Counted from the stretch's first letter, positions 8,601 to 16,357 are shown. The stretch: DNA of 22,163 nt from an uncultured Anaerolineaceae bacterium (GCA_937894825.1 CALCQT010000006.1:1-22163), one strand, 5' to 3'. Notes: generated from the letters alone by a model not told the origin. Program-made: numbers and translations.

Positions 8601-8786
8601 GCCCGTTCTACGAATATCCGACAATATTCGGAGGTGCCGGGCGCGACGTCGCCGATCTTTATTTCTCAGATCGAAATGGTTTTGGCCGAACCTGCAACAG
8701 CCTGTACGGACGGCGGGCAGGAATATTGTCACGGGATGATCTCGTTCTGGGTGGAACGAAATAAGATCGAAACAACGATTAAATAA
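5655..8786 (+). CDS. membrane protein with atypical protein-kinase-like domain and extracytoplasmic C-terminal domain
   Basis: 1043 residues from GTG 5655 (AGGAGG 4 nt upstream). TTG 5622 with GGAG 7 nt upstream is an alternative that overlaps the previous gene. Residues ~15-300 resemble a kinase fold: a glycine-containing N-lobe loop (GVKSEGGFS), a candidate ATP lysine in YYVKF (Lys54), catalytic loop YVDIKPLEHLFW (Asp166, Lys168; His171 replaces the usual Asn), IDWGNAR in place of DFG (Asp188), and an alpha-F-like EDIRKFCLFLPELIYGR. Only about 16 residues separate the DWG and alpha-F Asp, so the activation segment is nearly absent. Helical regions follow, interrupted by a Pro/Ala linker near 480-515, then one membrane helix (~806-831), a short coiled coil, a Thr/Pro linker (~860-895) and a beta-rich domain with two nearby cysteines. 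Whether it phosphorylates anything is unknown. Confidence 0.8.
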   Translation: MEQAVVDQFAENIHSVRYRNKTFSLVPTGVKSEGGFSAAYEFENPETKERYYVKFNEIHEESSGEVNPLMKVIQLFRNEVLAEPDPLKRLNYLPTPEILTDDPEKFNLEFVRAFDRSRFRVQIQTSGIGTHCETQLPESLSGRLAIGFEFAKLLRACAKNKIAYVDIKPLEHLFWTEDESRLRITLIDWGNARLNAPVFALSEDIRKFCLFLPELIYGRKMLELINKGKFEYPIQRENDRILIRLLGRLSCTTNVAPLSQKYAALLGDQLSGGLNEIRLQNRCVEVWDEILAILDEALEESRTTVDYVVSWESLKKDAEALIRKENEFLMGKDFQKSLEARLISLSSYKAWLIPAIRFLQTWYEKVDLVPQRDFDLCVDAIITGNSSELTERFEKLTTLVTEKLNKNTSNPELTGLLQENLARIENVILAWQIVQGLESGEITDEAFQMNYNTSALRVVDPFLADAYKKIMKRVRENGASRPPVSGEIEKMAPTTGIPAAATPDLPLFEQQAIVPRRGPDITPADISDISERVIALLTAFEGFGVSAERWNFGFIQDLNSVLQAVNQVNAVAEERELSPILESMLKDVSSWTGKLGPDHAVVSDETLHSINWLTTVPEGILQSNIIRKIESIGVGGKIHEELDACMKALAEAGNVTSQESFTRIGDKITRIKGLRKKLDTENLFALRKMIEDGDFLTATNQIEAHYLENPALYDHLREEILARQKDREDRKSLALINTLLTDLSGNSEYPETGQLLANPNNLPMLKQKVTEFRRRNIQLFDLQDEMVRTKSMVQENRKAMFGVKQLNGVILFLLGLVLALSIGLLVVMLIKNFSLEQNIARLESNLSGFQQTYEAYQNATDLPTVTPLPATVTPVPPTAEPSPVPTEISIVVPPDTTVDENLSPADAHLKALLGQKIVFDLNGNVDLFADEALSQDRKLGTVINYAQNLSGTLVGYTDTVVNIVSPFNIGRSQISISTYLNVARSTNIRQYSEVPGATSPIFISQIEMVLAEPATACTDGGQEYCHGMISFWVERNKIETTIK

Positions 8787-8908
8787 ACAGCGATAGGCAG
8801 CTTGCCGAGCCGATTGCAGCGCTGCCGCATATGATGGGGCCTGCAATGAAGCGACTGAATGGGTTATATGAATTTTTTGGGCGGTTTCAGGGAAAAAACA
8901 GGAAATCT

Positions 8909-11900
8909 ATGGAAAGCGGCAATCTTACTTCACAAATAACAGCGTTGATTCTTGCCTGGCGGCTGGATGAAGCAGCAACGCTGATAGAAAAGACACGCGA
9001 TTTGCTGCCGGGTGATGAAATCCAGGCTTTGCTGGATTATTTGGAGCAATATCGTGAATGGAAAACGCTTTTTTCTGACGCTGAGACGAAGATTGAGAGC
9101 GATCCGGTTGGCGCACAATATATTCTGAACCTGGTTCCTGAAGAAATCCGGGTGACATACCCGGACTTAGAATCGCTCCATTCCGCGATTACGGCTGCCA
9201 AAGAACGTTTCCAGATTCAGGATGCGCTTGATAAATGTGAAGAAGCCTCCAATTTTATTCTGAATGAAGTCAATGGCGATAAAGCGCTGGAAGCGATTGA
9301 AGCGGCAAAGCGCGCTTATCCGAACTGGGACCGCGTTCCGGAACTGCGGGAGAAAATTTCCGCGGTCAGTGAGATCCAGGAAAAACTTTCCAAAGGGCTG
9401 CAAATTCAGCTCGAAGTCAGTGAATTACGTGAAAAAGGTGGGCAATCCGCCTATCAGCACGCCATTGCTTTGATCAACGAATATACTGCGTTAGGGTTGG
9501 AAACGCTTGGAATCGTCCTCTTTGACGTGGATTTGGAGCGGGAAAATCTGCTCAAAATGATCACGCGGGCGGAGGGCGAGAGCTGGTCGCACCGCCTGGC
9601 CGCCACCTCGGAATCCGAAGAAACCCTGCGTTTGGAGCAATCGATCCGGTCGTTGGAGGATGCGGAAAGCAAGAATTTACGCGTTCTCTATAATAACAAT
9701 TCCCGTCTGTTGATCCTATTGTCGGAAGAACAGGAGCGTACGGCGCCTGACTCTGAAGAAGGAATCCAACTGACGCTGCGGATTGACGAATTGCGCCGTA
9801 AAAACCAACGGCTGGAAACAGAAATCCGGGCGGAAGTCGCCCGGCGGGCCGGCGAATATGCCGGACTCGCCAAAGATGCGCTGGAGATCGGCGAATTAGG
9901 CGCGGCGGAAAGCAATCTTCGGCTGGCACGCGATGCCGGCGTTCCCGGTGAAGATTCCAAACAGAATGAATATCTGGGAACGGTTGATCTTCCGACAGCG
10001 ATGATTGATCAATTGGCTCAGTTGGAGGCGCAATATAGGACGCGATTGTCTCTGCGCCAGGAAGTCGAAGCCGATTATCAGAAGATCCGTGAGGAATATA
10101 GCCGGGATGAAAATTTCTCGCTGAATAATCTTTTTTCCTGGAAAAATGCGGTTGAAACACTTTACGAGCAGGATCCCAAAACGCCCGGACTGGTCCAATT
10201 CCGCCGGGAGCTGGATATCCGTTATCAATCGGTGCGGTCTTATGCTTTCGAAAAAGGACTGCATGAAATTGAGCGTTTTGTCCGTATCGGCGATATCTCC
10301 GCCGCCAGAAACCGCCTGGACGCGTTGAACGCGATTGATCTTGGCGATGATGAAAAAGAAATTCTGCGTAAACGTTTTGATGAAATAACCCGGGTTGAGG
10401 AAGTTTTTGAAAGAGTGCATGGACTGCGGCAGCAGATTAATGATCTCTATCAGGCTGCCGCGGCTGATCTGCAGCCGGATCCGGAGCGGACGAGCCAGAT
10501 TGAATCACTGTACGGGCGGATCACTGCTATTTATGCGGAACAGCAATTGCCTGAACCGCAGGATCTGGAGACGACCCGTTTTACCCAAACTCGAAATTTG
10601 CGGGAGATCGAGACGCATCAGGACAATATCTTCCTGATCAAAAAAAGTGTGGCGGAAGGTGTACCAACCGCGGAAAGTATTGCCGCCGCGGAGACGCTGG
10701 AAAACACGGCGCTTTTTTCATTGGACCCGGTTCGGGAACTGCTTTCCCGCTTTTGGTTTTTCTGTGCGAAGGCGGAAAAAACGCCGGATCTGCAGGCACG
10801 CTATCTGGAGAAAGCCGAACGGATTGCGGAAAGCGGCTCGAATGAAAAGCTGCATCAGGAAATTCATGCTTTCCAGGTCAATTTAAACGCGAAAAATGCG
10901 GAAGGCCAGCATGTTAACCTGGTCGTTGAAAGCCTGACCGGCTTTGTTCAGAATCACAACTATTTAGCCGGTATCGACTATATCTCAAAGAACCTGACGG
11001 CTGAAGACCGCAGGAATCCGCAGATATTTCAACTCACGGAACGGATTGAGCAGGCCTACCGCTTTGACCAGTCCGGTCAACTGCTGAAACAGGCAAAAGA
11101 GGCTTTTGCGGCCGGAGACTATCAGGAAGCTGAAGAAGCGGTCAACCGATCGTTGGACTTTTTCTATTCCATCGAAGCGGCCCAGCTGCAAAAATCCATC
11201 GAAGGGCTGCAGCAAGTGCAGGAAAACAGCCTGCGTGCGGTGGAGGAATTTCTCAATAAAACCATCCCCGATGAAGCGAATTTTGGTGAAGACGTAGCGG
11301 AGGAAATTCGTTCCATTGCCGAACGGGTGGACGCGCTTGAACGATCCCGTTTGCAAGACTACCGTATCCGGTCACGGGTGCTTACCGCCCGGAACCGGCT
11401 GGAAAAATTTCGCAGTCAGGACCAGAGCGCGTTCCTGAACCTGAGGCAGCAGTTCGAAAATAACCTGCTGGTGGGTGAAGAAGGGCTGGAAACAGCGGCC
11501 GAAATTTTGGACAGGATGGAGTCTCGCGTCTGGATTGACAACCGCAGCGAAGAGATCAGCGCGCTTAAGGCAAAACTGGATGAGATCAAGAACAGTTCCA
11601 CCGCGCTGACAGCGGTAATTCAGCAGGCGGACGCCTACCTGAAACAGGGGGATTTCCGTTCCGCGGAAAGACTGCTGACTTCGTTCCGTTCCAATTCTTC
11701 GCAGGATTGGCCGGATTGGCTTCTGATTCGGAAGGAAAACGCTGAATTTCGCATTCATGAACTGCGGGAGAAATACCGCCAGGTCCAGGCCCGGTTTGAT
11801 CAGGACGGTGGCGTGGTGTCAGAAATGAATCGGATCCTGGATCCGAAAAATGACGCGCTGGCGGACAGTTTCCGCCTCTCGACAGAATTGGGGCAATATC

Positions 11901-12985
11901 AAACGATTTTGGAGCGGGACATCAATGTTGATGCGGAGACAAACAGCTACACGCGAAGTATAAAATATCTTTTGGACGTTTTGCGCTGGAATGAAGTGGC
12001 CGCGGAGGTTGTCTCCGGCTCCGGAACACGGCAGAATGAACCCTCTTTGGATGCGCTGTACGGCATCCGGAAAAGCGGACGGGATTTATTTGATCGCATG
12101 CCTCCGAATCTGGTCGGTATCCAACCCGGTTTTGCCGAACGGAACAAATGGCTGGAGCAACGCACCCGTGTGCGCCAATTGTTGGTAGAGCTGACCGAGA
12201 AGAAACAAATCCCCGGGAAAACGAAAGCTGAGCAGCGCGCGTTGGAAGCGCGGAATGTTGCTGAACTGGAGAAGATGGATCTGCGTCCCGAAGAACGGGA
12301 AACCATCCGGCGATTTACACAGAAGCTTGAAAAAAGCAGAAAAAGAAAAGGTTGTATTTGGACGGTGGTGGTGCTGTTCCTTTTGACTTTGGCAGGGCTT
12401 TACCTGGCGGCGCCAAAATTGATCCCGTTGCTGACCCCGCAGCCGACCACGACGCACACCCCGGTCATTTCCGAGACGCCCAGCCCGACACTGACGGAGA
12501 CGACAACGCCTACGCCGACGCTGACGCACACGGCGACGATCACACTGACGCCTACCCTGACGTTGACCCCGACGGCGACCCTGACGTTGACGCCGACGCC
12601 GATGGGGCTGCGCGGCGTGGTGCGCAATAAGATCATCGCTGTTTACGAGCTGCCGGACGGTTATTCATCGATGTTAAGCGAGGGCTATCTGCCGACCAAC
12701 AGCGAGGTTGAGGTCATCCGGTACTGTGAAAAACCGTATAACAAGGGCGAATATTGGGCGCTGATTTATTATCCGTCGGCGGTTCGGAACACAGGCTGGA
12801 TTAAAGTGATTGAGCCGGGATCACCGGATTTTGTCTCGTTTTCGACGCTGGGGCAACCTTCGGCGGATGTGCTGGATGATAATTTGCAACTCCGGATGGA
12901 CTGCCCGACTTTACCGTATCTGCGGATGCCGGGCGACGAGTCCATTCCGACGGCGGCTCCGACTGCCACCAACGGGGTGAATTGA
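8909..12985 (+). CDS. giant helical-repeat (TPR-like/coiled-coil) membrane protein with SH3-like outer domain
   Basis: About 1358 residues from ATG 8909, which has AGGA 5 nt upstream; in-frame ATGs at 8831 and 8846 would add 26 or 21 residues but have poor ribosome-binding sites. The first ~1140 residues are almost entirely helical, with TPR-like units (for example AKEAFAAGDYQEAEEAVNRS and ADAYLKQGDFRSAERLL) and Glu/Arg/Leu-rich coiled coil. A basic stretch (KKSRKRKG) precedes one membrane helix (~1148-1167), so the helical mass is cytoplasmic. A ~60-residue Thr/Pro linker follows, then an SH3-like domain (~1233-1300; KIIAVYELPDGYSS, YWALIYY, TGWIKV). No enzyme motif is seen. It begins 122 bp after the kinase-like gene and repeats its layout, which suggests a scaffold or sensor partner. 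The function is unassigned. Confidence 0.78.
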   Translation: MESGNLTSQITALILAWRLDEAATLIEKTRDLLPGDEIQALLDYLEQYREWKTLFSDAETKIESDPVGAQYILNLVPEEIRVTYPDLESLHSAITAAKERFQIQDALDKCEEASNFILNEVNGDKALEAIEAAKRAYPNWDRVPELREKISAVSEIQEKLSKGLQIQLEVSELREKGGQSAYQHAIALINEYTALGLETLGIVLFDVDLERENLLKMITRAEGESWSHRLAATSESEETLRLEQSIRSLEDAESKNLRVLYNNNSRLLILLSEEQERTAPDSEEGIQLTLRIDELRRKNQRLETEIRAEVARRAGEYAGLAKDALEIGELGAAESNLRLARDAGVPGEDSKQNEYLGTVDLPTAMIDQLAQLEAQYRTRLSLRQEVEADYQKIREEYSRDENFSLNNLFSWKNAVETLYEQDPKTPGLVQFRRELDIRYQSVRSYAFEKGLHEIERFVRIGDISAARNRLDALNAIDLGDDEKEILRKRFDEITRVEEVFERVHGLRQQINDLYQAAAADLQPDPERTSQIESLYGRITAIYAEQQLPEPQDLETTRFTQTRNLREIETHQDNIFLIKKSVAEGVPTAESIAAAETLENTALFSLDPVRELLSRFWFFCAKAEKTPDLQARYLEKAERIAESGSNEKLHQEIHAFQVNLNAKNAEGQHVNLVVESLTGFVQNHNYLAGIDYISKNLTAEDRRNPQIFQLTERIEQAYRFDQSGQLLKQAKEAFAAGDYQEAEEAVNRSLDFFYSIEAAQLQKSIEGLQQVQENSLRAVEEFLNKTIPDEANFGEDVAEEIRSIAERVDALERSRLQDYRIRSRVLTARNRLEKFRSQDQSAFLNLRQQFENNLLVGEEGLETAAEILDRMESRVWIDNRSEEISALKAKLDEIKNSSTALTAVIQQADAYLKQGDFRSAERLLTSFRSNSSQDWPDWLLIRKENAEFRIHELREKYRQVQARFDQDGGVVSEMNRILDPKNDALADSFRLSTELGQYQTILERDINVDAETNSYTRSIKYLLDVLRWNEVAAEVVSGSGTRQNEPSLDALYGIRKSGRDLFDRMPPNLVGIQPGFAERNKWLEQRTRVRQLLVELTEKKQIPGKTKAEQRALEARNVAELEKMDLRPEERETIRRFTQKLEKSRKRKGCIWTVVVLFLLTLAGLYLAAPKLIPLLTPQPTTTHTPVISETPSPTLTETTTPTPTLTHTATITLTPTLTLTPTATLTLTPTPMGLRGVVRNKIIAVYELPDGYSSMLSEGYLPTNSEVEVIRYCEKPYNKGEYWALIYYPSAVRNTGWIKVIEPGSPDFVSFSTLGQPSADVLDDNLQLRMDCPTLPYLRMPGDESIPTAAPTATNGVN
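12475..12603 (+). repeat. Thr/Pro-coding low-complexity repeat
   Basis: A stretch of imperfect short repeats built on ACGCCGACGCTGACG-like units encodes PTLT/TPT repeats in the linker of the giant membrane protein. The phase is kept throughout the reading frame. Such tracts are prone to slippage, so linker length may vary between strains. Spurious low-complexity reading frames on other strands and phases arise from it. Confidence 0.75.
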
Positions 12986-13025
12986 GCGGGAATAATGGTC
13001 CCCTATTTCATAGACCTTGATGTAG

Positions 13026-13055
13026 AGGAGCGCGATTGCGCTCCTTATTTAATTT
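13026..13055 (+). terminator. intrinsic terminator after the three-gene module
   Basis: AGGAGCGC (13026-13033), loop GATT and GCGCTCCT (13038-13045) make an 8-bp GC-rich stem followed by TATTTAATTT. It lies between the convergent giant membrane protein and nucleoside phosphorylase genes and reads best as a plus-strand terminator. Confidence 0.75.
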
Positions 13056-13062
13056 CAAAAGT

Positions 13063-14370
13063 CTAACCGATCAAACCGTAGATCTGCGGCAGTTTCGGAC
13101 AGGGTTCGGATTGATAGACGCAGGCGGCGGCGAGCCGCTCCGCGGCTTGTGTGAACTTTTCTTCTGAATTGGCATGGATGGTGAACAGCGGTTCGCCCCG
13201 TTTGACGGCATCACCGACTTTGTGATGCACGATGATGCCGACCCGATGATCGATCGGATCAGATTTCTTCACCCGTCCCGCACCCAGGTCCACCGAAGTT
13301 TCCCCGATCCGGCGGGCATTAATTTCAGAAAGCCAGCCATCCTGTGCTGCCGGAATTTCGCGGATCACCGGCGCCAGCGGGAAGCGGTCCGGCTCATCCA
13401 GATAAGCGGTATCCCCATCCTGCAATCCGATCAACAGTTTCAGATTCTCAAAAGCGCGGCCGCTTGCCAGCGCTTCACGCGCCATGGCGCGCCCGGCCGC
13501 ATCATCCGCAGCCTTCCCCGCCATTTGCAGCAGGACAGCGGAGGATTCGAGGCAGTGTTCCGCCAGATCCGGTGCGGTCGATTCGCCGCGCAGCATGGCG
13601 ATGGCCTCTTTGACCTCCAGAATGTTCCCAACGGCATATCCCAGCGGCTGGTTCATGTCCGAAAGTTCTGCCTTCACGGTGCGGCCGATTTGTTTCCCGA
13701 TCGCGACCATCAGTTCCGCCAGTTCGGTTGCCTGCGGCAGCGTTTCCATGAAAGCGCCGTTGCCCACCTTGACGTCCAGCAGAATGGTATGCGTTCCGGC
13801 TGCGATCTTTTTGCTCATGATGGATGAGGCGATCAGCGGCATGGAGGGAACGGTGCCGGTTACATCCCGCAGCGCGTAGAGTTTTCCGTCTGCCGGCGCC
13901 AGGTCGCCTGACTGTCCGGAGAGGACAGTGCCATGCGCTTTTAATTGCGCCAGAAATTCCTCTTTGCTGAGATTCAGGCGGATGCCGGGGATGGATTCAA
14001 GTTTGTCGATCGTTCCGCCGCTGAAACCCAATCCGCGCCCGGACATCTTGGCCACCTGCAGTCCACAGGCGGCCACAATCGGCTGCACGATCAGCGTCGT
14101 CTTGTCGCCCACACCGCCGGTGGAGTGTTTGTCCACTGCGTTCTCCGCCACCCCGTTCAGTGACAGGATTTCTCCGGAATGGGCCATTGCCATGGTCAGA
14201 AAAGTTGTCTCTGTTGGGGTCATCCCGCGGCACATCACCGCCATGGCCCAGGCAGCAGCCTGATAATCGGGAATCTCTTCCCGGGTGAATCCATTGATGA
14301 AAAACTCGATTTCTTCCCGGCTGAGTTCTTTGCCGTCACGTTTTTTGATAATAATGTCTACAACGTTCAT
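13063..14370 (-). CDS. pdp: pyrimidine-nucleoside (thymidine) phosphorylase
   Basis: A 435-residue full-length enzyme of the thymidine/pyrimidine-nucleoside phosphorylase family. It cleaves thymidine, deoxyuridine or uridine with phosphate to base and (deoxy)ribose 1-phosphate, in pyrimidine salvage in the cytoplasm. Visible hallmarks are DKHSTGGVGDK (Lys81, His82, Ser83), MSGRGLG with Ser110, GGTIDKLES with Thr120, Arg168 in YALRDVT, and Ser183/Lys187 in IASSIMSKK. The usual GLGHTGGT reads GLGFSGGT here (Phe116, Ser117), a change beside the phosphate site. The C-terminal domain (DLGAGRVKKSDPIDHRVGI) is intact. ATG 14370 lies 14 bp after the stop of the lipoprotein gene, so the two are likely co-transcribed. 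Narrow thymidine versus broad pyrimidine specificity cannot be decided by eye. Confidence 0.93.
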   Translation of the reverse strand: MNVVDIIIKKRDGKELSREEIEFFINGFTREEIPDYQAAAWAMAVMCRGMTPTETTFLTMAMAHSGEILSLNGVAENAVDKHSTGGVGDKTTLIVQPIVAACGLQVAKMSGRGLGFSGGTIDKLESIPGIRLNLSKEEFLAQLKAHGTVLSGQSGDLAPADGKLYALRDVTGTVPSMPLIASSIMSKKIAAGTHTILLDVKVGNGAFMETLPQATELAELMVAIGKQIGRTVKAELSDMNQPLGYAVGNILEVKEAIAMLRGESTAPDLAEHCLESSAVLLQMAGKAADDAAGRAMAREALASGRAFENLKLLIGLQDGDTAYLDEPDRFPLAPVIREIPAAQDGWLSEINARRIGETSVDLGAGRVKKSDPIDHRVGIIVHHKVGDAVKRGEPLFTIHANSEEKFTQAAERLAAACVYQSEPCPKLPQIYGLIG

Positions 14371-14384
14371 TGATTGTGTCCGTT

Positions 14385-15065
14385 CTATTGCCGCATCACC
14401 GGGAGCCAGATCGACGCATTAAAACCATATGCATCGGCAGAAACGCCCTGCCCGGAGATTTCCGGGATTCCGTTCCGGCAAGTCCATTCATACGCTGTAT
14501 CCCTGCCGGTCACCGCCGAAGGCAGCACGACGTTATCCAGTTCCGCTTTTGCGCATTCCTGCTTCATTATGTCCGATGGCTCGGTACTGAAATCGACCGG
14601 GTTGGGGCAGTTGGGGTAAGAGCTGACGTCACAGCCCCAGACCTGACTGTCCATACAGCGCCAAATAACCGAAAAGCTGCCGGAGGCTGCGGTTTCCGTG
14701 TCCATGCCCATGGCTTGAAGAATGGAGGCGGTAATGCCGGGATGCGGCTGCGCTCCGGTGTACTCGGCGCCGGGTTCGCTGATGCTTCCGGTTGCCTGAC
14801 AATAATCCCATGGGTCGCCATAAGTCACGCCGGAAGGGATCGGTGTTGTTCCGCTGCTGATACCGGTTCCCTCTCCAACGGTTAGCGTCGCTTCGCCGGC
14901 TCCCGGCGTAGTTGTTTGAGCCGCTGCCATCTGTTCTGTGAGAATTTCTTCCCGCGTCTTCGTGCTTTCCGGTGTCCCGGTGCTTTGGCTGGGCAGGTTC
15001 TTGAAGCAGGCGGAGAGCAGCACCGGAATTGTGAGGACCCATAACAGCGTGCTGATTCGTTTCAT
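14385..15065 (-). CDS. predicted lipoprotein of unknown function
   Basis: 226 residues from ATG 15065, chosen because AAGGA lies 8 nt upstream; an ATG at 15083 would add MKRKNR and has no ribosome-binding site. The N-terminus is a textbook lipoprotein signal: MKRI, a hydrophobic core, and the lipobox LSAC with Cys20 as the lipidated residue. A Thr/Ser/Glu/Gly-rich tether (~25-75) follows, then a ~150-residue domain with six cysteines (in DYCQ, WRCMD, WGCDV, PNCPNP, QECAK and WTCRN) that could form three disulfides. It should be anchored on the outer face of the membrane. I do not recognise the domain. It sits directly upstream of the nucleoside phosphorylase gene without an obvious functional link. 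Confidence 0.8.
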   Translation of the reverse strand: MKRISTLLWVLTIPVLLSACFKNLPSQSTGTPESTKTREEILTEQMAAAQTTTPGAGEATLTVGEGTGISSGTTPIPSGVTYGDPWDYCQATGSISEPGAEYTGAQPHPGITASILQAMGMDTETAASGSFSVIWRCMDSQVWGCDVSSYPNCPNPVDFSTEPSDIMKQECAKAELDNVVLPSAVTGRDTAYEWTCRNGIPEISGQGVSADAYGFNASIWLPVMRQ

Positions 15066-15120
15066 TCTGTTTTTCCTTTTCATACTTTAAAACATAATTG
15101 ACTCAGGTGTCAAAAAACAT

Positions 15121-15546
15121 TTACTCCCAGTCATCCGGCGATAAACGCCGGAGGCGTTTTACTTCGCCGCGTTTTTTCTTGCTGCCGATGCGTGCCGCGC
15201 GGCCGGCTGCGGTTGGCCGGGTTGGTTTGCGGAGTTTCGGTTTGATGAGTGCCTGTTGGATCCAGGCAGTCAGACGCTGGGTGGCGTCCAACCGGTTCTG
15301 TTCCTGTGTCCGGAATCGTTTGGCTTCAATGATCAGGACGCCGTCCGAGGTCACGCGTCCGGCTGCCAGCCGGATCAGGCGGTCTTTCACCTCCGGGGTC
15401 AGCGAGGGCGAATTAATGATGTCGAACCGCAATTGGACCGAAGACGCGACTTTGTTGACATTCTGCCCTCCCGGACCGGAAGCACGGACAAATTCAAACT
15501 GAAGTTCGCTTTCGTCAATTTGAACGGATGGGCTGATCTGGATCAT
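15121..15546 (-). CDS. arfB: alternative ribosome-rescue factor / peptidyl-tRNA hydrolase ArfB
   Basis: A 141-residue protein with the class I release-factor catalytic motif GPGGQNVNK (Gly26-Gly27-Gln28). It lacks the codon-reading domains of true release factors and ends in a basic tail (KPKLRKPTRPTAAGRAARIGSKKKRGEVKRLRR). This is the ArfB/YaeJ layout: the tail enters the empty mRNA channel of a stalled ribosome and the GGQ loop hydrolyses the peptidyl-tRNA. Length matches E. coli ArfB (about 140 residues). The start at 15546 follows the YdbC-like gene stop by 3 bp, so the two are one transcriptional unit. Confidence 0.9.
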   Translation of the reverse strand: MIQISPSVQIDESELQFEFVRASGPGGQNVNKVASSVQLRFDIINSPSLTPEVKDRLIRLAAGRVTSDGVLIIEAKRFRTQEQNRLDATQRLTAWIQQALIKPKLRKPTRPTAAGRAARIGSKKKRGEVKRLRRLSPDDWE

Positions 15547-15549
15547 TCT

Positions 15550-15771
15550 TCAACCCAGCAGTTGATTCAGCAAATCACGCAACGCGAGAAGCTCCGCTTT
15601 CGAAAGCGTCACCCCTTTACCCATTTTCTCTCCATCCGGCGCCCAATCACGCAGATCATATTTGGCATCCCGGTCATTCCAACGAATCAGGTTCAGCTCC
15701 TTCTTCCAGCCGCCCGTGGATTCTGAAAGCACACCGAGCTTTTCCATAATTTCGTATTTAATTTCCGCCAT
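15550..15771 (-). CDS. YdbC-like PC4-fold nucleic-acid-binding protein
   Basis: A complete 73-residue protein. The pattern KYEIMEKLGVLSES, GGWKKELNLIRWNDRDAKYDLRDWAPDGEKMGKGVTLSKAELLALRDLLN matches YdbC-type proteins, which have the fold of the eukaryotic coactivator PC4 and bind single-stranded DNA or RNA as dimers. The biological role in bacteria is not well established. It lies 3 bp upstream of arfB and 36 bp downstream of the GNAT gene, all on the minus strand. Coupling to arfB suggests, but does not show, a link to RNA or stress handling. Confidence 0.85.
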   Translation of the reverse strand: MAEIKYEIMEKLGVLSESTGGWKKELNLIRWNDRDAKYDLRDWAPDGEKMGKGVTLSKAELLALRDLLNQLLG

Positions 15772-15807
15772 GAGCTCCTCGTTTATGTCCCCTGCAATTC
15801 AAATTTA

Positions 15808-16086
15808 TTATTCTTTCAACACGTCCTCAAACTCAGGATTACCCTTCATCACTTTAGCGGCATAAGAACAGACCGGAATGATTTTTTTCTGTTCCTGCCG
15901 GGCGTATGCGACGACTTTATCCAGCAGTTTCCGGGCGATTCCCTGCCCGCGCAGTTCTTCCGAGACGTAGGTGTGATCGATGATCAATGTGTCGCTGCCG
16001 GCGCGCCTGAATGTGATTTCCGCAATCGGTTTTTCTTCACTGGCGCCGATATAAAATTTGTTATTTCCTTCGGTTATGGTGTCCAT
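15808..16086 (-). CDS. small GNAT-family N-acetyltransferase-like protein (YjdJ type)
   Basis: A 92-residue minimal GNAT domain: strand IAEITFRRAGSDTLIIDHTYVSEELRGQGIARKLLDKVVAYARQ contains the acetyl-CoA pyrophosphate loop (RGQGIA), followed by KKIIPVCSYAAKVMKGNPEF, the conserved end of this small subfamily. These proteins bind acetyl-CoA, but their acceptors are mostly unknown. ATG 16086 has a strong TAAGGAGG 6 nt upstream. It heads a minus-strand cluster with the YdbC-like gene and arfB. Confidence 0.88.
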   Translation of the reverse strand: MDTITEGNNKFYIGASEEKPIAEITFRRAGSDTLIIDHTYVSEELRGQGIARKLLDKVVAYARQEQKKIIPVCSYAAKVMKGNPEFEDVLKE

Positions 16087-16357
16087 TTTGCCTCCTTACT
16101 GGGCAAATAACTTTTTTCGCAGGATGACCTGTTGTTTATGTCTCAAAGGATTGCCTGAAATTGGCTGTCCTTTCGGATTCCATCAATAACTGTATGTTAT
16201 CATATCAAAGTCTTAAAATAGTGCAATTCCGGACTTGTTTTCCCGAAATTCGAAGACAATATCCACAGTTTCAGGGTTTTGTTGCGAACAGTATTCTTAT
16301 GAGGGGTGGAAGAATTCCGGAACCGCAAACCTTTATATAACTGGATACCGGATCGCA

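Noticed and set aside
9561..10160. 199-codon minus-strand frame
   Set aside because: It lies wholly within the giant helical protein gene and shows no domain; it is a shadow of its codon pattern.
12352..12636. Asp/Ala-rich and Val/Gly-rich frames in the repeat tract
   Set aside because: They are by-products of the Thr/Pro-coding repeat read in other phases and strands.
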